Positions 8,916-16,538 of a stretch of DNA of 49,535 bases are shown piece by piece. Origin of the DNA: Kribbella sp. VKM Ac-2568 (GTDB taxonomy: Bacteria > Actinomycetota > Actinomycetes > Propionibacteriales > Kribbellaceae); assembly GCF_004345365.1 (NCBI RefSeq), contig NZ_SLVF01000026.1, positions 1 through 49,535 of the forward strand, given 5' to 3'. The notes below the pieces were generated by a model that saw nothing but the letters and a program-made list of their open reading frames with translations, searched no databases and was not told the origin of the DNA. Position 1 is the first letter of the stretch. Each line of letters begins with the position of its first letter. The position numbers were made by a program, and so were the translations under genes.

Positions 8916-9619
8916 CTCCCTCCGACCCTATTGGGTCGAGCCACCGACGCCGCTGATACAACAGCCGTGCCGTGTATCTCACCGCCGGCTGTCGTTGCCG
9001 AGACGTCGCTCCACTTGTGGATCACTTCTTGTCTGCGGTCATCCATAGTCCGAGTACCTCTGAGCCCTGATGCGGTGTGGGGCAAGAACTTCCGCTCCTC
9101 GGACGGCCCGACATGCTGGCAAACGAGTCGGTGTCCTATGCAGAGAATGCCGAACCGAACTACTGGGCCCCCCCTGCTGCCTCACGATGGAAGCGCAGGA
9201 GGCCCCGTCACTTCTCCGGATCCACCGACATCCGCGCAGGCGGTCTCAACGATCCAGAACAGCCGCGCAGAGGTCAGGCGGAGACTTCAGGATCGTAGAC
9301 AGCGATGAGCATCCGACCTCAGAGGTTGGCGTCCGGGCTTGTGGCCGGTTGCCCGCTCAGACGTCGAGCACGAGATGTGTGCTTAGGGTGCGTGTTCCTC
9401 CTCGGACACTGAAACACTTGTTTCGATCAGAGGTGACGCGACAACTCGTGTCACCTCTTCTCATTGCCCAAACATGATGCCGATGACAACAGTTTGATCA
9501 CGAGAATCATCCCCAAGCATGAGTTCCTTCGATGGCATGGAGATTCCGGGACAGGGCGGCGGCGCAACTGCCGACGTAATCCACGCAGCTATGCCGTCGA
9601 TCGCGAGCGACCGTGGAGG
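8916..9619. other. Gene-poor interval containing structured repeat copy 1
   Basis: Between the protease terminator and the convergent Eis-like gene I see no credible coding region. Frames on both strands lack motifs and ribosome binding sites. The only clear structure is the repeat at 9391-9465, listed separately. Confidence 0.5.
9391..9465 (+). repeat. Structured repeat, copy 1 (two hairpins, terminator-like)
   Basis: The element starts with a conserved block CGTGTTCCTCCTCGGACACT. Next comes a small hairpin, GAAAC-ACTT-GTTTC, and then a terminator-like hairpin with AGAGGTGAC (9429-9437) pairing with GTCACCTCT (9450-9458), followed by a pyrimidine-rich tail. Two further copies occur at 22520 and 46544. 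Their primary sequence is conserved mainly in the first 22 bases, while the stems change sequence but keep pairing. It may be the 3' part of a small RNA or a mobile-element end. I cannot locate a promoter with confidence. Confidence 0.6.
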
Positions 9620-10837
9620 CTAGAAGATCTCGATACTCGCGGGGGCCGCGGGCCAACGGAGGGCGGCTGTGGTGACAGAGAGGGCACCGGGAGTGTGTTC
9701 GGTGACTCGGCCGGTCGCAGCGAACTCGGCGAGTGGCCGACCGCCAAGGTACGTGGCGGAGAGCTCGCCCACCGACAGCGAGAGGTCGGGGGTGGACTCG
9801 GTGCGTTCACAGGTGGCGTGCTCAGTGTCGCCGGTCAGGTGGAACCGGCCGTTGTTGTCCTCGATGAGGTCATCGCTCACCTCGACAACCACGTCCACAC
9901 TGCTGGCATAGCGGCGCTGTGCGAGGGCGCGACTGACGTCCGTGAGCCGAACCCACAGTGACTCGGTCAGCCGCCGATTGAGCGCGATCGGGTTGCTCAC
10001 CAACTGCTGCAGCGGCTCGTCGAGCGCGGCGTGGCCGTACTCGAGTTTGGCGGCCAGGTCGAGGGTCAGCAGGTGATGCCAGAGCGCGTGGTAGGCCGTC
10101 GGATCGAGAGCGACCAGTTCCTCCACGGTCACTTCGTTGGACGGACCGCCGGGTCCCCAAACCAGCTTTCCGCGCCACAACGCGTACCCGTCCAAGCCGC
10201 CGGCCTCGTCGCGGTGGACCAGGATCTGCCTGGCGGTCTTGCCGCCGCGATTCTCGGGCTCGTCCTGTAGTTGCTTGCGCCAGACCTGCTCGGATCGACC
10301 CGACACTCCAGGACGCTTCGTCTGCAGCTCCCGAAGCATGGGTGCCAGCTGAGCGGGTGCGTCCTCGGCCGGCAGCTCCTCGATGCGGCCGGCGCCGCGG
10401 TGCACGGGATGCGGCCCGACCTTGCGCAGGTCGACCTCGTACGAGACGCCCCAGACCGCCGGAGCGTAGCCGAACCGGCCGTAGATGCCGGGCTCGCTCG
10501 CCCAGAGCACCGCCAATGCTTCCGGTACCTCGCGCAGTTGCCGGCTCATCAGGCTGGAGAGGATGCCCCGTCGCCGGTGAGTCGCGCGGACGCCGACCGC
10601 GGTCACGTGCGCCGCCGGCACCACGGCGCCCGGTACCGACAGGTCGCGGCTCATCGCCTTGGCGGTACCGACCAGCTTGTCGCCGTCTACGGCTAACAGT
10701 GCCCGCTCTGGCTCGAACAGCTCCCTGTCCAGGTCGGTCGGCGTGCTCTCGAACATCATCGCCGTAGCGAACAGACTGACGAACCGATCATGGTCATCAG
10801 CTGTCGCCGCCCGCAGCACATACTCGGAGTTCACCAT
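9620..10837 (-). CDS. Eis-like GNAT N-acetyltransferase with C-terminal sterol-carrier-type domain
   Basis: A 405-residue protein of the Eis family, acetyl-CoA-dependent enzymes that acetylate amines of aminoglycosides or proteins. The first GNAT domain carries the acetyl-CoA pyrophosphate loop VGVRATHRRRGILSSLM (about residues 81-97) and the signature GIYGRFGYAPAVWG. A second degenerate GNAT unit and an SCP2-like C-terminal domain follow. The chain ends in IEIF. In characterised Eis proteins the C-terminal carboxylate, also on Phe, acts as the general base, so the ending fits an active enzyme. The start is ATG 10837, with only a weak ribosome binding site. It is divergent from the LLM oxidoreductase, 132 bases away. 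The natural substrate is unknown. Confidence 0.9.
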   Translation of the reverse strand: MVNSEYVLRAATADDHDRFVSLFATAMMFESTPTDLDRELFEPERALLAVDGDKLVGTAKAMSRDLSVPGAVVPAAHVTAVGVRATHRRRGILSSLMSRQLREVPEALAVLWASEPGIYGRFGYAPAVWGVSYEVDLRKVGPHPVHRGAGRIEELPAEDAPAQLAPMLRELQTKRPGVSGRSEQVWRKQLQDEPENRGGKTARQILVHRDEAGGLDGYALWRGKLVWGPGGPSNEVTVEELVALDPTAYHALWHHLLTLDLAAKLEYGHAALDEPLQQLVSNPIALNRRLTESLWVRLTDVSRALAQRRYASSVDVVVEVSDDLIEDNNGRFHLTGDTEHATCERTESTPDLSLSVGELSATYLGGRPLAEFAATGRVTEHTPGALSVTTAALRWPAAPASIEIF

Positions 10838-10969
10838 GACTGCATCGTCACACGCCGCTCCGACAAACGTTCACCGATCGGTCCCAGCACTCTGGTCCGA
10901 TTGCCCGCCTGCTGCCAGGCGGCACTATTCCGTTCGTCGAACTGCGTCTCGATAGGTGAGGATGCAAGG

Positions 10970-11839
10970 GTGCGCTTCTCGATCAACATTCCGAACTTCG
11001 GTGACTTCGCCGACGCCCGCACGGTCGCGCGGGTGGCGACGGCGGCCGAGGAGGCCGGCTGGGACGGTCTCTTCCTCTGGGACCACGTCGTCCACAGCAA
11101 GGTACGGCGGCATGGCCAGCCCTTCGGGGACCCGTGGATGCTGCTGACCGCGGCCGCGCTGGCGACCTCCCGGATCAAGCTCGGTCCGCTGGTGACGCCG
11201 GTCGCACGGCGCCGGCCGGAACAGTTGGCGCGGCAGGTCGCGACGCTGGACGGGTTGAGCGACGGGCGGGTGATCTTCGGCGCGGGCCTGGGCGGACCGA
11301 TCGACGACGAGTTCGGCAGCTTCGGCGACTCGACTGATCCAAAAGTGCTGGCCGGCCGGCTGGACGAAGGACTCGACCTGCTCGCAGGCTACTGGTCTGG
11401 CGATACAGTGAACCACCAGGGCGACCACTACCGGGTCGACGACGTAACGTTGCTCCCAGCAACGGTCCAGCGTCCCCGGCCGCCGGTCTGGATCGCCGGC
11501 TACTGGCCACGCAAGCCTCCGATGCGCCGCGCCGCCCGCTGGGACGGCGCCGTACCGCTGTTCCTGAACGCGAACCACGGCGAGGCTCCCCCCGTCGAGG
11601 ATCTGCGAGACCTGATGACCTTCCTCGGCGACCATCGCGTCGACCCGATGACGCCGTACGACGTCATCGTCGGCGGCATCAGCCCGACTGATCGCACGCA
11701 GTCTCGCGCCTTGATCGAGCCGCTGGCCGAGGCAGGCGCCACCTGGTGGGACGAACGGCAGCTAATCAGCGGCACCGACTTCTATCGCCTCGACCCGATC
11801 CTCCGCCGTATCGAACAAGGCCCGCCAAGCCTCGGATGA
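10970..11839 (+). CDS. LLM-class flavin-dependent oxidoreductase (luciferase-like)
   Basis: A 289-residue (beta/alpha)8-barrel protein of the luciferase-like monooxygenase superfamily, F420- or FMN-dependent. The opening RFSINIPNFGDFADARTVAR, the segment GWDGLFLWDHVV, the core VARRRPEQLARQVATLDGLS and GRVIFGAGLG are characteristic. GTG 10970 is chosen because the family begins two residues before FSINIP, and GGTGAGG lies 8 bases upstream. The frame is open back to 10790 but reads as nonsense there. The presence of many F420-dependent relatives in actinomycetes favours F420, but the cofactor is not determinable here. Confidence 0.88.
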   Translation: MRFSINIPNFGDFADARTVARVATAAEEAGWDGLFLWDHVVHSKVRRHGQPFGDPWMLLTAAALATSRIKLGPLVTPVARRRPEQLARQVATLDGLSDGRVIFGAGLGGPIDDEFGSFGDSTDPKVLAGRLDEGLDLLAGYWSGDTVNHQGDHYRVDDVTLLPATVQRPRPPVWIAGYWPRKPPMRRAARWDGAVPLFLNANHGEAPPVEDLRDLMTFLGDHRVDPMTPYDVIVGGISPTDRTQSRALIEPLAEAGATWWDERQLISGTDFYRLDPILRRIEQGPPSLG

Positions 11840-12151
11840 CGGACCTGCCAGCAGATCAAACGACCTACGAGCTGAAGCATCTGGAGCGCCACCCGACGTC
11901 GCTCATCTTCTGGTGAGGTCGAGAACGCCAGTTGCCCAACGCCGACGCCATACCGCAACAGCCCGGGCCCCAACGGCTTATACGTTGAGCCTCAGGCGGG
12001 TGGCCGAGGTGCGCGTTCCGCCGGACAGTCCGAGGGCCGGGTCGTCTCCGAGGAAGTGTCGGCGACATTCGCGGACTTCGTGAACCGATCGTGTCGGCTG
12101 ACCATCAAAGCCTTCCGGTACGACACACTGAAACTCATTCCGGAGGGCATC
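11840..12151. other. Intergenic region upstream of the secreted protein
   Basis: About 310 bases with no credible gene. It should contain the promoter of the following gene, whose CGGAGGG ribosome binding site is at its right end. I could not pick a convincing -35/-10 pair. Confidence 0.4.
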
Positions 12152-13327
12152 ATGAATCGGAGTATCAAGCTGGCAGGCCTGGCGACAGGCGTTTCGGTCG
12201 CTGCTGTGGTGGCGGGCGCATTGGTTGCCGCGCAGCAGACACCGACGCTCGCGGCGGCGTCCGGCGGCGTCATCCCGATCGACAGTGTCAGCAGCCCGGC
12301 GCCGACATCGTCTACGACACCGAGCCGGCCGCCCGGGACTCCCCCGACCGCGCCGAGCGGACCGGTCAAGCTGACGCTCGACCTCACCAAGCTCAAGCAG
12401 GGCGCGGCTCCGACCACGGCGTACGTCGCCGACCGAACGGTGCGCTCAGGTCAGATCGAGTTCACCTTGCCGGCCTCGGACGGCCCGGTCTGGGACGTTG
12501 CGCGGGCAGGTACCGGCGGGGCGCTCGTTCTGCACAGCCCGAAGGACGACGGCAGGGCCGTGCTCACCACCTGGAGCGGAGGCTCCCGCGGCGAGACCGT
12601 CAACGACGTCTCATCGGTTCGCTCCGCGGCTGATCACTCGACCAGCGCCTACGCCGTCCAGCCGACCACTGCAGACGGCACTGAACTTCCTCGCTTCACG
12701 CTGACCTGGCGCGACGACGCCAGCGGCGAGAAGATGTCGCTGCAGCGCTCGGGCGAGCACGGACCGATCGTGCACGCGGTCCAGGGCAGCGAGGTCTACT
12801 TCAGCGCGTTGTCCAAGACCTCGAAGCAGACCCTCTACCGCTGGACAGCCGGCGATGCCGCCCCGCGGCCGATCAGTGCCGCGCCAACGCCGTCCGCGGT
12901 GTCGTCGGACCTCGTTCTCGCGGCGTCGATCGTTTCGCAGGCCGACGACGGCAGCTGCACCGCACTGGTCGAACTCGCATCGGCCAAGAAGCGCTGGCAG
13001 ACCTGCGACTACGCGGTCGACGAGCTGCGCAGCGGGAGTGACTTCGCGCTCGGCGGGCCGGCCTATCGGGACGGCTACGGCGACGGACTGTTCGCCGCGC
13101 TGGACTTGAAGACGGGCAAGGCCGTCCGCGAGTGGTCGGGGGGTTCCGCGGTGGCGATCATCTCCACGGTGATGGAGGACGACGACCACGTGCTGGTGCT
13201 CGCCGAGCAGGGCGGCAAGACAGCCATCGCCCGGTGTGCGCCGAAGACCGGCACCTGCGAGCTGGCCGCCCCCTTGAAGAAGGGCACCGGCGACGAGAAC
13301 AACCGGCCGTACCAGCTCGGCCACTGA
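12152..13327 (+). CDS. Secreted or lipid-free exported protein of unknown function
   Basis: A 391-residue protein. ATG 12152 follows CGGAGGG. The N-terminus MNRSIKLAGLATGVSVAAVV with the Ala-rich stretch to about residue 38 is a signal peptide or membrane anchor, and a Ser/Pro/Thr linker (about residues 40-70) follows. The remainder is rich in short beta segments with recurring TLYRWTAGD and LDLKTGKAVREW units, so a beta-propeller-like fold is likely. Two cysteine pairs (GSCTALV/WQTCDYA and IARCAPKTGTCEL) suggest disulphides outside the cell. It is convergent with the receptor-type Ser/Thr kinase and shares its terminator. A functional link with that kinase is only a guess. I do not recognise a named family. 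Confidence 0.8.
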   Translation: MNRSIKLAGLATGVSVAAVVAGALVAAQQTPTLAAASGGVIPIDSVSSPAPTSSTTPSRPPGTPPTAPSGPVKLTLDLTKLKQGAAPTTAYVADRTVRSGQIEFTLPASDGPVWDVARAGTGGALVLHSPKDDGRAVLTTWSGGSRGETVNDVSSVRSAADHSTSAYAVQPTTADGTELPRFTLTWRDDASGEKMSLQRSGEHGPIVHAVQGSEVYFSALSKTSKQTLYRWTAGDAAPRPISAAPTPSAVSSDLVLAASIVSQADDGSCTALVELASAKKRWQTCDYAVDELRSGSDFALGGPAYRDGYGDGLFAALDLKTGKAVREWSGGSAVAIISTVMEDDDHVLVLAEQGGKTAIARCAPKTGTCELAAPLKKGTGDENNRPYQLGH

Positions 13328-13331
13328 CGCC

Positions 13332-13377
13332 AAGGCGGTGCGGCTGCTCCGACGAGGGGCCGCATCGCCTTATTTTC
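13332..13377. terminator. Bidirectional terminator between the secreted protein and the kinase
   Basis: AAGGCG-G-TGCGGC (13332-13344) pairs with GCCGCA-T-CGCCTT (13359-13371), 13 bp with one G-T pair, followed by ATTTTC. On the opposite strand it overlaps the kinase stop codon, so it can end both converging transcripts. Confidence 0.7.
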
Positions 13378-14737
13378 TTGGCTTGTAGTCCACCGAGTCG
13401 AGCACCTTCTTGGCCTGCGCGTCGTCCTCGGCCCGTACCTGGATCCGGACCAGCTGTCCCTGGAACTGCTTCACTCGCTCGTACGTCGTCATGCCGGCCG
13501 GGCAGCCGGCGTACTTGGCCGTTGCCGTGGAGTCATTGTTGATCTGCTCGGGCGACACAGTGCAGCCCGACGGACCGGGGAGGCTGGTGGCCGCGGGCAA
13601 GTCTCCCGGCGGCAGCACTCCCGCGAAGACACCCGGCACCTTCGCGTTGGCCTTGTCCCAGTCGTTGTTGTTGCCGCTCACCAGTAAACCGGGCAGCGAG
13701 CCGGTCGACCCCTGCGGCAGCCAGCCGTCGCCGGCCCGGGTACGCGTCCAGCCGCGAGGAAGCTCGACCGACAGGACCTGCTGCTTGTCCTCGACCCGTA
13801 CCCATTGGTGGTGAACGCCGTACTGCCAGCCCACGTAGCCACCGGCACCACCGAGCAGCGCGGCTGCGATCGTCGCCGCCACCCAAGGTCTGACCGAAGG
13901 CCGACCGGCGGTCGCAGGGACGCTCGCCAGGGCGGCCGTCCGCAGCGCTTCGGCGAACGACCGCACGTCCGGCCACCGCCGCTCTGGGGCCTGTTGCAAC
14001 CCACGCAGGACGACCGCGTCCACCTCGGCGGGAACGTCGTCACGGATCGTACGCAACGAGGCAGGCGGCCCGTCGACGGCCAGGACAGCTGCCAAAGTGG
14101 TCGCACCGTACGGCGGTTGGCCGGCCAGCGCGGCGTAGGTGACCGCGGCCAGCGCATACAGATCGGCTCGCGGGTCGAGTACGTCGCCGCGTACCTGCTC
14201 GGGCGCGACATAGGCCGGGGTGCCGCCCGGCATCGTCACCCGCGACACCGCGTCGAGAGACTTGCCCAGGCCCAGATCGCCGAGCATGGCCCGCTCTCCG
14301 GTCGGCGTACTGCGGAAGAGCACGTTCTCCGGCTTGACGTCCCGGTGCAGGACGCCTCGGTCGTGCAGTTCCTGCAGGCCGGCACTGACGTTCTCGATCA
14401 CCTCCACTGTGTCGGTCAGCGGAAGCGGGCCTGCCTTGAGCCGGTCGGCCAGCGTGCCGCGGTCGGCGTAGGTGAGCACCAGGAACGGCCGGTCGTCGTC
14501 GGTGGTGCCGATGTCGTGCACCCCGACGACGTACGGCGACTCGACCTTGCGCAGGAAGCGCCCTTCCTCGACGAACCGGCGGCGTACGTCGAGATCGTCG
14601 ATCCAATGCTCCGCCAGCACCTTGACCGCGACCTCGGCGTCCAGCTCTTCGTCCCGGACCAGCCAGACGGCGGCGAAACCACCGCTGCCCAGCCTCCGAA
14701 TCACGGCGTAGCGGCCAAAGTGAGAGGGCTGAACCAT
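13370..14737 (-). CDS. Receptor-type serine/threonine protein kinase
   Basis: A 455-residue membrane kinase of the bacterial PknB/Hanks type. The catalytic domain covers about residues 8-270: glycine loop RLGSGGFAAVWLV, invariant Lys in VAVKVL, catalytic loop LHRDVKPENVLF and metal motif DLG in place of DFG (GDLGLGKSL), with activation-loop Thr/Ser after it. A single membrane segment (WVAATIAAALLGGAGGYVGW, about residue 298) leads to an external domain of about 130 residues, with WTRTRAGDGWLPQG and two Cys. It could sense a cell-surface signal. ATG 14737 is the natural start because the kinase fold begins at HFGRYAVIRRL. The much longer open frame upstream overlaps the sigma factor gene. The gene starts only 9 bases from the divergent sigma gene, and a regulatory pair is likely. 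Confidence 0.92.
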   Translation of the reverse strand: MVQPSHFGRYAVIRRLGSGGFAAVWLVRDEELDAEVAVKVLAEHWIDDLDVRRRFVEEGRFLRKVESPYVVGVHDIGTTDDDRPFLVLTYADRGTLADRLKAGPLPLTDTVEVIENVSAGLQELHDRGVLHRDVKPENVLFRSTPTGERAMLGDLGLGKSLDAVSRVTMPGGTPAYVAPEQVRGDVLDPRADLYALAAVTYAALAGQPPYGATTLAAVLAVDGPPASLRTIRDDVPAEVDAVVLRGLQQAPERRWPDVRSFAEALRTAALASVPATAGRPSVRPWVAATIAAALLGGAGGYVGWQYGVHHQWVRVEDKQQVLSVELPRGWTRTRAGDGWLPQGSTGSLPGLLVSGNNNDWDKANAKVPGVFAGVLPPGDLPAATSLPGPSGCTVSPEQINNDSTATAKYAGCPAGMTTYERVKQFQGQLVRIQVRAEDDAQAKKVLDSVDYKPRK

Positions 14738-14742
14738 GCCGT

Positions 14743-14749
14743 CATTATG
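14743..14749. promoter_or_regulatory. Candidate bidirectional -10 element between kinase and sigma factor genes
   Basis: Between the two divergent start codons lies CATTATG, which reads CATAAT on the minus strand. On that strand it ends 6 bases before the kinase ATG (14737), the spacing expected for a leaderless transcript. On the plus strand CATTAT is followed by the second in-frame sigma ATG (14759) at leaderless spacing. Neither gene has a Shine-Dalgarno sequence, which supports leaderless expression. This is inferred from spacing only. Confidence 0.4.
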
Positions 14750-15331
14750 CTCAACGCCATGGTCAACGACGCGGACGCGCTCGACGAACTGGCCCGGCGC
14801 GCTGCCCAGGATCCCGCCTTGCTGGACGAGCTGATCCGGCAGGTGCAGCCGCAGGTGATGCGGATCTGCCAGCGTGTGCTGCCGCATCGCGCCGACGCCG
14901 AGGACGCCTGTCAGGACGCGCTGCTGGCGATCGCCACGAAGATCGGCACCTTCTCCGGCCGGAGCCGCTTCACCACCTGGGTCCACGTGGTCGCGTCGAA
15001 CGCCGCTCGCGAGACCTACCGACGGTTGAGGCGCCGCGCCGTCGAGAACACCGCGGCCTGGCACGACGACAATCGCCCGGCCAAGTACGACCGCCCCGAT
15101 CCGCGGACCACCAGCGTCGTCGCCGGTACCCGGCTGGACCTGCTGGACGCGCTGGAGCAGTTGGAGACCGATCTGCCCGAGACAGTCACGTCGGTGGTGC
15201 TGCGCGATATCTATGAGCTCAGCTACGACGAGATCGCCGACCAGGTCGGCATCCCGATCGGCACCGTCAAATCCCGGATCAGCCGGGCCCGCGTCTCGCT
15301 CAAGGCCCAACTACTCCCCCGTCAGGATTGA
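14747..15331 (+). CDS. RNA polymerase sigma factor, ECF-like (sigma-70 family)
   Basis: A two-domain sigma factor of 194 residues, or 190 if ATG 14759 is used. Region 2 is VLPHRADAEDACQDALLAIA with SGRSRFTTWVHVVASNAARE (core binding and -10 melting). Region 4 is the helix-turn-helix ELSYDEIADQVGIPIGTVKS followed by RISRARVSLKAQL. Length and architecture match ECF sigma factors that redirect RNA polymerase to a small regulon. No anti-sigma gene lies beside it. Instead the divergent neighbour is a membrane Ser/Thr kinase, and some ECF groups are indeed controlled by phosphorylation. The link here is inference. The start is ambiguous because the upstream frame is open across the kinase gene. Confidence 0.88.
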   Translation: MLNAMVNDADALDELARRAAQDPALLDELIRQVQPQVMRICQRVLPHRADAEDACQDALLAIATKIGTFSGRSRFTTWVHVVASNAARETYRRLRRRAVENTAAWHDDNRPAKYDRPDPRTTSVVAGTRLDLLDALEQLETDLPETVTSVVLRDIYELSYDEIADQVGIPIGTVKSRISRARVSLKAQLLPRQD

Positions 15332-15445
15332 CCTCCCGCAGGCAGTCGTCCAGGGGCGCCGGCGTTGTACATGGCGGCCTGATGACAAGGACAACAGCAG
15401 CCTCAGTGGCGACCCAGTACTGCGATGCCGAAGACGGCGGCGGCG

Positions 15446-16084
15446 TCAGGGCCGGGGCCGTGACACGTTCTCAACCAGCCACCGTGCCAGCGGGCGCAAC
15501 TGGGAGAAGGCGGAGACCACTCGGTCGGCCGCGGCGGGTGTGTGAATCCAGTCGTCACACCCGAGCGGCCGGGTCGCGATGACTGACCGGTGCCTCAGCA
15601 GTTGCGCCCGCGGGTGGTCGGCCGGATACCCTCGGAGCGGGCGCTTCAGCAGGTCGCCCGAGATCACGAACCCCTCTCGCTTGAGCTTCCGGACGATGCC
15701 GGTCAGCCGCCGTCCGGAACCGGACTCCGCCACCGCGGCCCGGTACCGCTCGATCTGCACCGCAGGCGCGTACCACCACGCCACGCCAACCTCCAGGCCG
15801 TCGAGATCGAACCGGATGCCCAGTTCGACGTTCCCGGCCAGCCGAACGATCGCGTGCTGCCGCTGCCATGCCTCCACCAGAACGTCGCCGTAGCCCCAGA
15901 CGGAGAAGTCCTCGTACGCGGAATCCACGTCAGCCACCGCATTGAGCAGCTCGATCATCGGACGGCGAACCAGCTCCTCCCGGTCTCGCCTGCATCGCCG
16001 CCTGACCTCGGCGGGAGGATCACCGTCAAGCTCGAGCAGCACATCGAAGGCGGCCCTCGGCCACCCCTCGAAATCACCGGTCAC
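15446..16084 (-). CDS. DUF2461-like hypothetical protein
   Basis: A protein of about 212 residues resembling the DUF2461/TIGR02453 family. The N-terminal pattern DFEGWPRAAFDVLLEL followed by a basic helix and RRPMIELLNAV corresponds to the family's GFPxxaldFxxxLxxNN...PMxxLLxEL opening. The late segment LKREGFVISGDLLKRPLRGY matches the usual region before the C-terminal helix. The function of the family is unknown and it is cytosolic. GTG 16084 is preferred from alignment. A TTG at 16132 would add 16 residues. The 3' end of the gene before it on the same strand stops 40 bases upstream, so it probably ends that operon. Confidence 0.65.
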   Translation of the reverse strand: MTGDFEGWPRAAFDVLLELDGDPPAEVRRRCRRDREELVRRPMIELLNAVADVDSAYEDFSVWGYGDVLVEAWQRQHAIVRLAGNVELGIRFDLDGLEVGVAWWYAPAVQIERYRAAVAESGSGRRLTGIVRKLKREGFVISGDLLKRPLRGYPADHPRAQLLRHRSVIATRPLGCDDWIHTPAAADRVVSAFSQLRPLARWLVENVSRPRP

Positions 16085-16124
16085 GACGGGCAGCCTAGCG
16101 AGCTCACGCACCCGGCAACCCGCC

Positions 16125-16538
16125 TCACGCAATCGGGAGGGGAGCGAGGTGCGACCGGAGGATCAGGTGCAGGGAACTGTGGATGGCCAGCCCTCCGAGT
16201 GCGCCGAGGGCAGAGAACGTCAGTGTCACGTCTACGATCGTCGGTACGTCGAAGCGGACCCGGAAGCCACCCTCCTGGCGCGGTTCGCCGGTCAGCTCGT
16301 GCACCGGAAGGTCCAGCTCGACGTCCGGCACCGGGTCGCCCTCGATCACCAGCAGACCTGTCACGTAACCGGTGTTGACGATCGGGAACCCGATCGTGTG
16401 CCAGTCACCGATGGTCAAACTCTCCACCCGGCTCCCGGTCCGGGCGACATTCACCCGTGCCTCCGGATTGATCGTGACCGAGATCGGTGCCGTGGTATCG
16501 ACCGGCCCGCAACAGCCCGCCGGTTCGCCGTGAACCAT
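16125..16538 (-). CDS. Small protein translationally coupled to the CehA-like metallohydrolase
   Basis: A 137-residue protein whose ATG (16538) overlaps the TGA of the upstream metallohydrolase gene (TGATG), implying coupled translation. It is rich in beta-strand residues (SVTINPEARVNVA, GFPIVNTGYVTGLLVIEGD, VRFDVPTIVDVTLTFSALG) with two Cys near the N-terminus and no signal peptide. I do not recognise the family. The beta-sandwich look and the coupling suggest a partner or accessory domain of the upstream enzyme (inference). Confidence 0.7.
   Translation of the reverse strand: MVHGEPAGCCGPVDTTAPISVTINPEARVNVARTGSRVESLTIGDWHTIGFPIVNTGYVTGLLVIEGDPVPDVELDLPVHELTGEPRQEGGFRVRFDVPTIVDVTLTFSALGALGGLAIHSSLHLILRSHLAPLPIA

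Noticed and set aside
9391..9435. A conserved peptide VRVPxxTLKxLF shared by the repeats at 9391 and 22520
   Set aside because: It only mirrors the conserved DNA block. In the third copy the block is shifted relative to that frame and the following hairpin changes length, so the conservation is at the nucleic-acid level.
13370..15310. A 646-residue version of the Ser/Thr kinase
   Set aside because: The extra N-terminal part lies antisense to the sigma factor and has no kinase-family similarity. The kinase fold begins at 14737.
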